A DNA stretch of 56,783 nt. It comes from Candidatus Rokuibacteriota bacterium (lineage in GTDB: Bacteria > Methylomirabilota > Methylomirabilia > Rokubacteriales > CSP1-6). How positions within the stretch are numbered: position 1 is the first letter of the stretch; the number at the start of each line of letters is the position of its first letter. The stretch lies in assembly GCA_003221515.1 (NCBI GenBank), contig QHSI01000132.1, forward strand, positions 1 through 56,783, read 5' to 3'. Of the stretch, positions 33,078-41,018 are shown one piece after another. The notes below the pieces were generated by a model. The model worked only from the letters and a program-made list of their open reading frames with translations, was not told the DNA's origin and did no database searches. A program made the position numbers and the translations under genes.

Positions 33078-33854
33078 TTACGCGGGCGCAGCCGCCCGGA
33101 CGAGCGCCACGTGCTCTTCGACCGTGTCCTTCGCGGTAATCGCGCGTATGACGACCTCGTCCACGACCCCCTGCCACTTGGCGAGCCCCCGCCGGATCGC
33201 GTCGGGGCTCTCGGCGGCGATCGCGGTCTCCACCGGCTTCAACCCCATGCGCGCGAAGTTGGCCGCGTACGCCGGAATCGCCGCGTACCGATTCGCCTCT
33301 TCCTGCAGCCGATCGCCGGCCGCCGGGCCGAGCGCGGCGCGCACGTACGCGTAGAGCTGCGGCGTCGGCCGGCGCGCCGCGGCGGCGCCTTCGCGGACGC
33401 GGTCGGCGGAGAGGCGCGCGTATTCCGGCGTCAGCCAGTTGAAGAGCACGCCGTCGGCGATTTCGCCGGCGAGACGACACATCTGCGGCCCGAGCGCCGC
33501 CACCACGAGCCGGGTCGACAGCTTCGACCGGAGCTCGGCGATGCCCGAGCGCACGCGCTTGAGCGCCTCCGGGTTTGGGCTGCCGACGCCGAGGAGCAGG
33601 CGATCGAGCGGGAGCGTGTTGGCCGTGACGCCCTGCACGATGCTCTCGGGCCCGCGCGTGTGAAGCGGGATCACGCCGATACCGAGCTCGAGGCGTCGGG
33701 TCTCCCGCGCGGCGTGATCGAGCGCGGCGAGGCCATCGGTCGAACCGGGGTGATTGACCCAGAAGGAGTTGACTCCGAGCCGCTCCGCCTCCCGCGCCGA
33801 CGCGCGGATGATCTCGGGGGTCGTGCCGGCGAACACCGCAAAGCCAAGTCCCAT
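33078..33854 (-). CDS. LLM-class flavin/F420-dependent oxidoreductase
   Basis: 258-aa luciferase-like monooxygenase-fold enzyme, somewhat shorter than typical. The opening MGLGFAVFAGTTPEIIRASA and VIPLHTRGPESIVQGV region mark the family; GVLFNWLTPEYA provides part of the cofactor pocket. It would bind FMN or F420 and oxidise a small organic compound. ATG at 33854 with AGGAG 9 nt upstream. It is divergent from the MoaD/AOR operon and appears to share a promoter element at 33902-33909. Confidence 0.88.
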   Translation of the reverse strand: MGLGFAVFAGTTPEIIRASAREAERLGVNSFWVNHPGSTDGLAALDHAARETRRLELGIGVIPLHTRGPESIVQGVTANTLPLDRLLLGVGSPNPEALKRVRSGIAELRSKLSTRLVVAALGPQMCRLAGEIADGVLFNWLTPEYARLSADRVREGAAAARRPTPQLYAYVRAALGPAAGDRLQEEANRYAAIPAYAANFARMGLKPVETAIAAESPDAIRRGLAKWQGVVDEVVIRAITAKDTVEEHVALVRAAAPA

Positions 33855-33901
33855 CAGGAAATCTCCTCTCGAACTTCCGCCCGTGTCAGACGCCGTCGGG
33901 C

Positions 33902-33909
33902 AGTATACT
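33902..33909. promoter_or_regulatory. Shared bidirectional -10 element
   Basis: AGTATACT is self-complementary, so both strands show TATACT here. Leaders of roughly 40-55 nt reach the ribosome sites of the LLM gene (minus) and the MoaD gene (plus). A further ATACTT follows at 33915. No good -35 boxes are seen. Confidence 0.4.
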
Positions 33910-33968
33910 CCAGCATACTTACGATGGGCGGCCTCAGGGACGCGCGAACCGATGCGAGGACCATCACG

Positions 33969-34244
33969 GTGACGGTCACCTTCTTCGCCGACCTCAGGCG
34001 TTTCCTGCCGCGCGGCGCCGACGGCCCGCAGCGCTACACGGTGCCCGGCCACGCGACAGTCCACGACCTGCTCGCGACGATCGGCATCGCGCTCGACGCC
34101 GACATCACCGTCGCGGTGGACGGCGAGCAAGCGTCCCGAGAAACGCCGTTACACGACACCGCCGACGTGATGCTGCTGAGTCCAATGGAAGGGGGAGCCG
34201 CAGCCGAAGGCGAGGCGACCTCGTTCAACGAAGGGGGAGCGTGA
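33969..34244 (+). CDS. MoaD/ThiS-like ubiquitin-fold protein with tail after Gly-Gly
   Basis: 91-aa beta-grasp protein (VTFFADLRRFLP ... VHDLLATIGIALDADITVAV) of the MoaD family, the sulfur carrier in pterin-cofactor synthesis. The functional C-terminal Gly-Gly falls at residues 75-76 (LLSPMEGG) but is followed by 15 more residues ending NEGGA, so it would need processing to expose the diglycine. GTG at 33969 with GAGGA upstream is preferred; an ATG at 33924 is possible. The stop overlaps the ATG of the tungsten enzyme (TGATG), a classic partner. Confidence 0.82.
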   Translation: MTVTFFADLRRFLPRGADGPQRYTVPGHATVHDLLATIGIALDADITVAVDGEQASRETPLHDTADVMLLSPMEGGAAAEGEATSFNEGGA

Positions 34245-36061
34245 TGGACCGCTACGCTTACTGGAACAAGATCCTGCACGTCAATCTGTCGGACCGCACG
34301 ACCTGGATCGAGGAGCCCGGCGACGCGTTCTTCCGGCGTTACGCGGGCGGCCGCGGCCTGATCGCGCACTACCTCCTCAAGTACGTGCCCAAGGGCGCCG
34401 ACCCGCTCGGGCCCGACAATATTCTAGTAATCGCGCCCGGCGTGCTCACCGGCGCGCCGGTGCCGGGCGCGGGCCGCCATAGCGTCGGCGCCAAGTCGCC
34501 GCTCACCGGCGGATTCGGGGAGTCGGAGTCCGGCGGGTACTGGGGCGCCGAGCTGAAGCGTGCGGGCTGGGACGGGATCGTCTTCCACGGCGTCTCCCCC
34601 ACCCCGGTCTACCTGTGGATCAACGAAGGCGCCGTCGAGATCCGCGCCGCCTCGCACCTCTGGGGCAAGATCACCGGCGAGGTCGAAGACATCCTGCTCG
34701 CCGAGCTCGGCGACAAGCTCATCCGAATCGCCCAGATCGGTCCCGCCGGCGAGAACCTGGTGCGATTCGCGTGCATCGCCAACGAGCTGAACGAGGTGGC
34801 CGGGCGCACCGGGATGGGCGCCGTGATGGGCTCGAAGAAACTCAAGGCCATCGCGGTCCGCGGCAAGACGTCGGTGAAGATCGCCGACCAGCCCGGACTC
34901 ATGACGATCGCCAAATGGGTCTCCGGCACCATGGACGAAAAGCACCGAGCGTTCCACGAGTTCGGCACGGGCGCTGCGATGCAGGGCAAGAGCCTCGAGG
35001 GCGGCATGCCCGTGCTCAACTACCGCATGGGCGCCGCCGACACGATCGCCAAGGTGGACGCGATCGCGGTGCGCGACCAGGTGCGCGTCAAGATGGGCGC
35101 CTGCTACGCGTGCTCCGTGCGTTGCAAGAAGGTCGTCCACATCGAGGAGCGCGAGGAGGCGGCGCGCGCCGCCGCGGAGACCGTGTACAAGGGCCGCGCG
35201 CGGGTGGCGGTCGATCCCATGGGTCGGTACCGGGTCGACCCGCGCTACGGCGGGCCGGAGTACGAGTCGCTCGCGTCGCTCGGCGTCAACCTCGGGCTCG
35301 ACGACCTGGTCGCGATCTGCAAGTCCAACGAGATGTGCAACTACCTTGCGATGGACACCGTCTCGCTCGGCGCCACGCTGGCGTGGGCAATGGAGTGCTT
35401 CGAGAAGGGCATCCTCACTCTCGAGGACACCGGCGGCGTGCCGCTGAACTTTCACGACGCTGACGGCGTCATCAAGGTCGTGGAGTTGATCGCCTATCGC
35501 CAAGGCATCGGCGATTTGCTGGCCGAGGGATCACTCCGCGCCGCGCAGCGGCTGGGTCGCGGCTCCGAGGCGTTCCTGACGACGGTGAAGGGCATGGAGA
35601 TGGCGATGCACGACCCGCGGCACATGCCGGCCATGCGCGCCTCGTATCTCCTGGCCCCCACCGGCGGCGACCACATGCGCCAGACCAGCAACCGCAACGG
35701 CCTGCGCAACCAGATCGGCCTCTGCCACTTCCTCGCCTACGAGGACGACCAGTCGCTCGCGATCCTCAAGGCCGTCACCGGCTGGGACATCACGCCGGAG
35801 GAGATGGTGACGACGGCGCACCGCGGGCTCACGCTCGCGCGGCTCTTCAACCTGCGCGAGGGTATGAGCCGCGCGGACGACCGGCTGCCGGCGCGATTCA
35901 GCGATCCCCTGCCCAAACACGCGGGGCTCACCCGCGAGCAGCAGGACAAGATCGTCACCGAGTACTACGTCGAGCAGGGATGGGATCCGGCGACGGGCGT
36001 GCCGACTGCGGAGACGATCCGCGCGCTCGAGCTCGAGGCCGACGCCGTGCACACGGGGTAG
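34244..36061 (+). CDS. Tungsten-containing aldehyde:ferredoxin oxidoreductase
   Basis: 605-aa AOR-family enzyme oxidising aldehydes to acids with ferredoxin as acceptor, using a bis-pterin tungsten cofactor and a 4Fe-4S cluster. The N-terminal domain shows the RRYAGGRGLIAHYL and GAKSPLTGGFGESESGGYWG cofactor segments. Cluster cysteines are C287, C290, C294 (CYACSVRC) and C365 (NEMCNYL). GAGENLVRFACIANE and ARTGMGAVMGSKKLKAI are strong family motifs. AAGGGGGAG precedes the ATG, which overlaps the MoaD stop. Such enzymes are usually oxygen-sensitive, which hints at a micro-oxic or anoxic capability. Confidence 0.94.
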   Translation: MDRYAYWNKILHVNLSDRTTWIEEPGDAFFRRYAGGRGLIAHYLLKYVPKGADPLGPDNILVIAPGVLTGAPVPGAGRHSVGAKSPLTGGFGESESGGYWGAELKRAGWDGIVFHGVSPTPVYLWINEGAVEIRAASHLWGKITGEVEDILLAELGDKLIRIAQIGPAGENLVRFACIANELNEVAGRTGMGAVMGSKKLKAIAVRGKTSVKIADQPGLMTIAKWVSGTMDEKHRAFHEFGTGAAMQGKSLEGGMPVLNYRMGAADTIAKVDAIAVRDQVRVKMGACYACSVRCKKVVHIEEREEAARAAAETVYKGRARVAVDPMGRYRVDPRYGGPEYESLASLGVNLGLDDLVAICKSNEMCNYLAMDTVSLGATLAWAMECFEKGILTLEDTGGVPLNFHDADGVIKVVELIAYRQGIGDLLAEGSLRAAQRLGRGSEAFLTTVKGMEMAMHDPRHMPAMRASYLLAPTGGDHMRQTSNRNGLRNQIGLCHFLAYEDDQSLAILKAVTGWDITPEEMVTTAHRGLTLARLFNLREGMSRADDRLPARFSDPLPKHAGLTREQQDKIVTEYYVEQGWDPATGVPTAETIRALELEADAVHTG

Positions 36062-36069
36062 CGGAGCGG

Positions 36070-36501
36070 ATGGGCCCGCGCGAAGACCTCCGGTTCGAGG
36101 CCAACGCTCGCCCGGAGGATGTCGCGCTCCTCGACGCCCGGCTCTACGAGTTCAACGCGGCCACGAGCGGCGTCGACAACGGCCGCTCGCTGGCGATCTT
36201 CGTGCGCGACGGTGACGGCACGATCGTCGCGGGCCTTCACGGGTGGACGTGGGGAGGGACCGGGTTCGTGCAGACGCTCTGGGTCCACGAGAAGCTGCGC
36301 CGGAGCGGTCTCGGGTCGCGCCTGCTCGCCGAGGCCGAAGCGGAAGCGCGGCGCCGAGGCTGTCACCAGATGCATCTCGATACGCACAGCTATCAGGCGC
36401 CCGGGTTCTACCGCCGGAACGGTTACGACGTGATCGGCGAGCTCCCGGGCTGGCCGCGCACCGACGACGTCCGGATCTTCCTCCACAAACGGCTCGGCTG
36501 A
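36070..36501 (+). CDS. GNAT family acetyltransferase (a)
   Basis: 143-aa GNAT fold. The acetyl-CoA loop is RRSGLGSRLLAEAEAEARRRG (about residues 80-100) and the C-terminal APGFYRRNGYDVIGE strand is typical. It starts 8 nt after the AOR stop and probably belongs to the same transcript. It is clearly paralogous to the gene converging from 36512 (shared LYEFN/LRRYN, RxQRxGSR-type loop and QAPGFYxRxGY). Substrate unknown. Confidence 0.88.
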   Translation: MGPREDLRFEANARPEDVALLDARLYEFNAATSGVDNGRSLAIFVRDGDGTIVAGLHGWTWGGTGFVQTLWVHEKLRRSGLGSRLLAEAEAEARRRGCHQMHLDTHSYQAPGFYRRNGYDVIGELPGWPRTDDVRIFLHKRLG

Positions 36502-36511
36502 CTCCGGCGCG

Positions 36512-36937
36512 CTAGGCGAGGGTCTTCGTCATGAACATTCGACGCGTCCCGGGAGGCCCGGACTCGATCGTCCCGAACGCGCGATAGCCGTGGCGCTCGT
36601 AGAACCCGGGCGCCTGGAAGCTGATCGTCACGAGCATCGCGGCCGAGCACCCGCGGCGCTTCGCTTCCTCTTCCGCCATCGCCAGCACGCGACTGCCGAC
36701 GCGTTGACCGCGCAGCCTGCTCGGCACGTAAAACAGGTCGACGAACAGGAGCCCGAGCGATGTGCGCCCGAGCAGCCCGCCCACGATCTCTTTCGTCTCG
36801 GGATCGGACACCAGCACCGCAAGCTCACGCGAGTCGGAGTAGCCGGCCTGCTCTTCGTTATAGCGTCGGAGCCCCTCGCCGATCACCCGGCGCTGCTCGG
36901 CGCTGGGCGCGTCGGTGAGCGTGAGCCCGGGATCCAT
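36512..36937 (-). CDS. GNAT family acetyltransferase (b)
   Basis: 141-aa GNAT protein, paralogue of the gene at 36070-36501. The acetyl-CoA loop reads RLRGQRVGSRVLAMAEEEAK and the C-terminal motif QAPGFYERHGYRAFG. The frame is open far upstream, but ATG at 36937 is preceded by AAGGGGGGC and gives the normal GNAT length. The two GNAT genes are tail to tail with a 10-nt gap. It follows an MBL hydrolase gene by 26 nt in the same direction, so they may be co-transcribed. Confidence 0.88.
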   Translation of the reverse strand: MDPGLTLTDAPSAEQRRVIGEGLRRYNEEQAGYSDSRELAVLVSDPETKEIVGGLLGRTSLGLLFVDLFYVPSRLRGQRVGSRVLAMAEEEAKRRGCSAAMLVTISFQAPGFYERHGYRAFGTIESGPPGTRRMFMTKTLA

Positions 36938-36963
36938 GCCGCCCCCCTTCGCGGTCCGCGCGT

Positions 36964-37962
36964 CTAGCTGACCATCGCGAACGTGCGCTCGATGTTGGCG
37001 AGAACGCCCGTTCGCCACGGTCGGTAGTCGGCGTACGCGGCGAAGGCCTTCTCGTGGCGCGGCGCCAGCTTCGCGACGACGCGCGGCTTGACCTCGTCGA
37101 GCGTGGCGCCGGTCGCGGCCTCCTGCCGCACGGCCTCGACCATCTCGTGCACGTAGCTCCGGAAGGTGCCGAGCCACTCGCGGCCGGCCACGTTGCCGTG
37201 GCCCATGATGATGTGGGTGAAGTCGAGCTGCGCGAGCCGGTCGAGCGTCGCCGCCCACTCGTCGGGATAACCGTCGCCCATGAAGGGCGTCCAGCCGATG
37301 AGCGCGTCGCCGGTGATCACCACCTTGTCCTTCGGCAGATAGACGAACACGTCGCCCTCGGTGTGGGCGCGGCCGAGGTGGAGCAGATGGATCTCGCGGT
37401 CGCGCCGGTAGAGCTTCATCGTCTGCTCGAAGGCGATCGTCGGCAGCGCCGGCTTGAGCGCGGTGACCTCGCGCAGGTACGACTCGGCGAGGCGCAGATC
37501 GGCGTCGAGCTTGGCGCGCTGGGTGGCGTTGGGCGCCGCGGCGAGGTCGGCCTTCAGCGTGGCGATCTCGGCGGGCACCTGGCGCACGTGATCCTGGATG
37601 CGCTTGAGCCCCTTCTTCAGCATGGCCTCGCGCGTGATCTGGTTGGTGACGATGTCGGCGCCCGGGTAGGCCGCCGGGTACACCTCGTTGCCGTGCCAGT
37701 GGTCCCAGTGGAAGTGCGTGTTGACGACGTAGCGGACGGGCTTCGGCGTCAGGTCGCGGAGCCGCTCGACGATCACGCGCGCCGCCGAGGGCTTCGAGTG
37801 CGTGTCGACGATCATGACCCCGTCGTCGATCTCGATGATCGCGGTGTTGCAGTTGACCTTGTACGCCGGCGACGCCACCGCGGCGTGCACACCGTCGGCG
37901 ACCTTCACGACGTCGAATCGCGCGTCTCCGCCGCCGGGTCCTTCGTGGCCACAACAATCCAT
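36964..37962 (-). CDS. Metallo-beta-lactamase fold hydrolase
   Basis: 332-aa MBL-fold protein. The dinuclear metal motif is THFHWDH (H83, H85, D87, H88); later ligands are in LGRAHTEGDVFVYLP, VVITGDALIG and IIMGHGNVAG. A helical insertion of about 80 residues (EAMLKKGLKRIQDHVRQ onward) between strands distinguishes it from small hydrolases. The N-terminus MDCCGHEGPGGG is Cys/Gly-rich and has no signal peptide. ATG at 37962 has GGGAG 8 nt upstream. Substrate cannot be inferred. Confidence 0.9.
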   Translation of the reverse strand: MDCCGHEGPGGGDARFDVVKVADGVHAAVASPAYKVNCNTAIIEIDDGVMIVDTHSKPSAARVIVERLRDLTPKPVRYVVNTHFHWDHWHGNEVYPAAYPGADIVTNQITREAMLKKGLKRIQDHVRQVPAEIATLKADLAAAPNATQRAKLDADLRLAESYLREVTALKPALPTIAFEQTMKLYRRDREIHLLHLGRAHTEGDVFVYLPKDKVVITGDALIGWTPFMGDGYPDEWAATLDRLAQLDFTHIIMGHGNVAGREWLGTFRSYVHEMVEAVRQEAATGATLDEVKPRVVAKLAPRHEKAFAAYADYRPWRTGVLANIERTFAMVS

Positions 37963-38009
37963 CGCTGATCTCCCTTCGGAAGTTGCCTTCGCCGCCCGCT
38001 GACCTGTGC

Positions 38010-39209
38010 TCAGGCGCGCCGGCGCGACGAGCCTAACGCGAACAGCCCCCAGCTCGCCAGCACAACCGCGGGCGCGGCGCCGAACGGGACGGCATACGAG
38101 CCGGTCAGATCGTAGAGAAAGCCGGCGGCGGCCGGACCGAGCGCGGCGCCGAGGCGCCAGCCGAGGTTGAGCACGCCGAGGATCGCGCCGAGGGCCCGCA
38201 TCCCGAAGACTTCGGGCACCGCCTTCGCCAGCATCGTGTCGGCCGCCGCGAAGCCCATCCCCAGCAGCACCAGCGAGCCGAGGAGCGCGGCGTGCGAGGA
38301 CAACCGCAGGAGCAGCAGCAACGCCACGAGCTGCAGGAGATAGCCGGCGCGGACCGTCGCGAACGTGCCGAGCCAGTCCGACACGACGCCCGAGCCGATG
38401 CGTCCGCTGACCGCGCCGATACCGTAGGCGGTGAGCGCCAGTGAGGCGCCGGCCAGGCTGATTCCCTGGTCGTGCGCGAACGGGACGATGTGGACGGAGA
38501 CCATCAGCGCGAGCCCGCCGAGCAGGAGCCACGCGACGTTCAGCATCCACTGGCGCGGATCGGCGAGCGCCGCCGCCAGCGTCACGCTCGGCTCGGACGA
38601 CGAAGCGGCGCGGCGCGCGTCCGCCGGCCCTTCGACCTCGTCCGCGCGCGGCAGCCGTACCGTCAGCGCCGCCAGCATCGTGATCAGGCCACACCCGATG
38701 CCGAGCGTCGCGTACGCGATGCGCCAGCCGAGCTGCTCGATCAGCCACGCCGCCAGCGGCCCGGCCGAGATGTACCCGAGATTGAATCCCACCAGCACGA
38801 GCGCCAGCGCCAGGCCACGGCGGGCCCCGAACCAGCGCGTGACCGTCGTGGTGCTGAGGAGATAGAAGCTCGACATGCCGACGCCGCCCAGCACGCCGAC
38901 GAACAAGTAAAGCTCCCCGAGCGTGTCGACGGTCGAGACGAGCGCGAACGCCACCGCGGCCAGCGCCAGCGTGGAGAAGAGCATCACGCGCGGCCCGTGC
39001 CGGTCGGCCAGGGCGCCGATGGCGAACCCGGCCAGGCCGCCGACCAAGAGGTTGACCGACAACGCCGTCGAGATGGCTCCCCGGCTCCACGCGAACGCCT
39101 CGGCGAAGACGGGTAGGAACACTCCGTAGGCGGCGAGCGGAGTCGAGATGCCGTAGGTGACCGTGAACAGCGCGGCCACGATCAACCAGCGACGAGCGAC
39201 CGGACGCAC
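38010..39209 (-). CDS. MFS transporter
   Basis: About 399-aa major facilitator with twelve predicted membrane helices. The loop 2-3 motif reads GALADRHGPRVML (about residue 60), and the second half has a related GRIGSGVVSDWLG. The N-terminal helix WLIVAALFTVTYGISTPLAAYGVFLP and overall pattern resemble the monocarboxylate/oxalate-formate antiporter branch. GTG at 39209 places helix 1 at the usual position; the open frame extends a further 39 codons through what looks like the promoter of the divergent gene, so upstream starts are unlikely. Confidence 0.9.
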   Translation of the reverse strand: MRPVARRWLIVAALFTVTYGISTPLAAYGVFLPVFAEAFAWSRGAISTALSVNLLVGGLAGFAIGALADRHGPRVMLFSTLALAAVAFALVSTVDTLGELYLFVGVLGGVGMSSFYLLSTTTVTRWFGARRGLALALVLVGFNLGYISAGPLAAWLIEQLGWRIAYATLGIGCGLITMLAALTVRLPRADEVEGPADARRAASSSEPSVTLAAALADPRQWMLNVAWLLLGGLALMVSVHIVPFAHDQGISLAGASLALTAYGIGAVSGRIGSGVVSDWLGTFATVRAGYLLQLVALLLLLRLSSHAALLGSLVLLGMGFAAADTMLAKAVPEVFGMRALGAILGVLNLGWRLGAALGPAAAGFLYDLTGSYAVPFGAAPAVVLASWGLFALGSSRRRA

Positions 39210-39288
39210 GCCGAGACTTCTATCACGAATGGCCGCGGTGAATCTCCCCGCTCCTCCGCCACCGCTGTCCTCACCGCCCGGATTGGTG

Positions 39289-39294
39289 TATAAA
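39289..39294 (+). promoter_or_regulatory. Candidate -10 element of the thioredoxin-like gene
   Basis: TATAAA in an otherwise GC-rich gap, about 44 nt before the ATG at 39338, leaving room for a short leader and the AAGGAGAG ribosome site. The -35 is not evident. Confidence 0.35.
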
Positions 39295-39337
39295 GAGCGG
39301 GGCGCGCAGTCGAACCACCAACACAAGGAGAGACCCG

Positions 39338-39928
39338 ATGGCTCAGCTCAGAATTCCCCTCGACGCCCAGCGCTTCTCCAAAGGCCTGACCTGGAAGGAT
39401 TACATGGCCCAGATGGGCGATACGCGGGCCCGCACCGAGGACAACTACGCCAAGTCCGTCCTGACCGCCGAGGAGCAGAAGGCCTTCAGCGGCCTGAGCG
39501 GTGTGAAGTACGCGATGATGCTCGCCGAAAACTGGTGCGGCGACGTCCATCGCAACTCGCCGCTGATCGCGCACGTGTGCGAGGCGCTACCGGGCTGCGA
39601 GCTACGCGTGTTCTTCCGCGACAAGGAGCCCGACCTGCGCGACACGTTCCTGAACAACGGCTATCAGTCGATCCCCGTCGTGGTCTTCTTCGACCAGAAC
39701 TGGAACGAGATCGGCCGCTGGCTCGAGCGGGCCCACGCCGCGACGGCGAAGGCCGCCCAGATTCGCGCGAACACGCTCGACAAGGCGACCAAGGAGCAGC
39801 AGGACGCCGCGACGGCCGAGTTCCGCAAGCAGGTCCAGGACGCGTACATGGACAAGGGCCACACGCTCTGGCGCGCGGCCGCGAACGAGATCAAGCTCGT
39901 CATCGAGCAGCGGGTCGGCAAGGCCTAG
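39338..39928 (+). CDS. Thioredoxin-like family protein with single-Cys WCGD site
   Basis: 196-aa protein with a thioredoxin-like core: the redox loop reads AENWCGDVHRNSP (Cys about residue 66), followed by the cis-Pro segment YQSIPVVVFFDQN. The second Cys of the CxxC box is replaced (WCGD), so it cannot act by the usual dithiol mechanism; monothiol peroxiredoxin-, glutaredoxin- or binding-type chemistry is possible. No signal peptide. AAGGAGAG precedes the ATG. It ends at a strong hairpin. Confidence 0.85.
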   Translation: MAQLRIPLDAQRFSKGLTWKDYMAQMGDTRARTEDNYAKSVLTAEEQKAFSGLSGVKYAMMLAENWCGDVHRNSPLIAHVCEALPGCELRVFFRDKEPDLRDTFLNNGYQSIPVVVFFDQNWNEIGRWLERAHAATAKAAQIRANTLDKATKEQQDAATAEFRKQVQDAYMDKGHTLWRAAANEIKLVIEQRVGKA

Positions 39929-39943
39929 CCTCCGAGCTCTCCT

Positions 39944-39988
39944 TCTCCGTGAGCCGCGTCGCCAAGACGTGACGCGGGCTCACGGAGA
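39944..39988. terminator. Bidirectional stem-loop terminator between convergent genes
   Basis: CTCCGTGAGCC-GCGTC (39945-39960) pairs with GACGCGGGCTCACGGAG (39971-39987) around a 10-nt loop, with one bulged base. It fills the gap between the thioredoxin-like gene and the converging oxidoreductase gene. No T-run is present on either side. Confidence 0.65.
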
Positions 39989-39993
39989 GTCGA

Positions 39994-40986
39994 TCACCCT
40001 CTCGATCGCGCGGCGACCTCGTACGCGCGGTCGATGAGACGCACCGCGCGCAAACAGTCCTGAACACCCGCCGGCGGCGGTGCGCCGCGCTGCCAGCAGT
40101 CGAGCGCATCGCGGAGCGCCGTGAGCGCCAGCGGCTCCGGCGGCTCCCCCGCCGTGACCTCTTCGCTCTCGCCGGCCGTCAACCGGATCGTGCCGTCTCT
40201 CAGCTGCACCATCGCGTCACGGCCGGCGACCTTCCATTCCGCGTCCGTGCCCGCACGCGGGAACGTGTTCCCGACCTCGATCGTTCCCAGGATCCCGCGC
40301 GTCGAGCGCAGCAGCACCGACGCGTAGTCCTCGACCGGCTGGCCGAGTGCGCTCGCGCTGAGCTGGGCGCCGGTGACGGTCGCGTCATCACCGGTGAGGA
40401 ACAGGAACAGGTCGAGGCCGTGCGGGCCGAGATTGCGCAGACAGCCGCCGCCGGCCGCCTTTGGATCGAGCATCCATCCGGCGTCCCATCCGACATAGCG
40501 AGCCGAGCTGGGGCGATTCAGCCGGAAGTACACGTGCGAGACGGGTCCCAGCGTTCCCGCGGCGAGCAGCGCGCGGGCCCGGGCGGTGAAGGGATGGTAG
40601 CGCTGGATCAACGGCACGGCGACGAACGCATGCTTTGCGGCGGCGCGCTCGGCGACGCGACTCACCTCGTCGCCGCTGACGCCCATCGGCTTCTCCATCA
40701 GGAACGGATAGCCGTGGTCGAGCAGATGGAGCGCGACCTCGGCCATGCTACTGTGTCGGCCGAGCGCGATCACGAAATCCGGCCGCGTCTCGACCAGCAT
40801 CCGCCGGTAGTCGGTGAAGATCGGCGGATCGCCGAGCGCCGCCGCGCGCTTGGCGGCGATCGCCGCATCGGGATCGTGGATGCCGACCAGCCGCATGTCG
40901 GGCAAGGCCACGAGGTGGCGCAGGTAGGCGGAGTCGTACAGCGAGTGCCAGTGACTCACCCCGATGGCCGCGACGCGTGCGGGCAC
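39994..40986 (-). CDS. Gfo/Idh/MocA family oxidoreductase
   Basis: 330-aa NAD(P)-dependent oxidoreductase. The Rossmann start is RVAAIGVSHWHSLYD, slightly unusual because GxGxxG is replaced by GVSHWH; EKPMGVSGDE is the conserved EKP cofactor motif (about residues 98-107), and GGGCLRNLGPHGLDLFLFL gives the GGGxxxDxGxH-like catalytic region. GTG at 40986 is the start; the ribosome site is poor. It is divergent from an ACMSD-like amidohydrolase with a 32-nt gap. Confidence 0.88.
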   Translation of the reverse strand: MPARVAAIGVSHWHSLYDSAYLRHLVALPDMRLVGIHDPDAAIAAKRAAALGDPPIFTDYRRMLVETRPDFVIALGRHSSMAEVALHLLDHGYPFLMEKPMGVSGDEVSRVAERAAAKHAFVAVPLIQRYHPFTARARALLAAGTLGPVSHVYFRLNRPSSARYVGWDAGWMLDPKAAGGGCLRNLGPHGLDLFLFLTGDDATVTGAQLSASALGQPVEDYASVLLRSTRGILGTIEVGNTFPRAGTDAEWKVAGRDAMVQLRDGTIRLTAGESEEVTAGEPPEPLALTALRDALDCWQRGAPPPAGVQDCLRAVRLIDRAYEVAARSRG

Positions 40987-41018
40987 GGGAGGCAGGATAG
41001 CAGGTACAGGAGGCAGCG

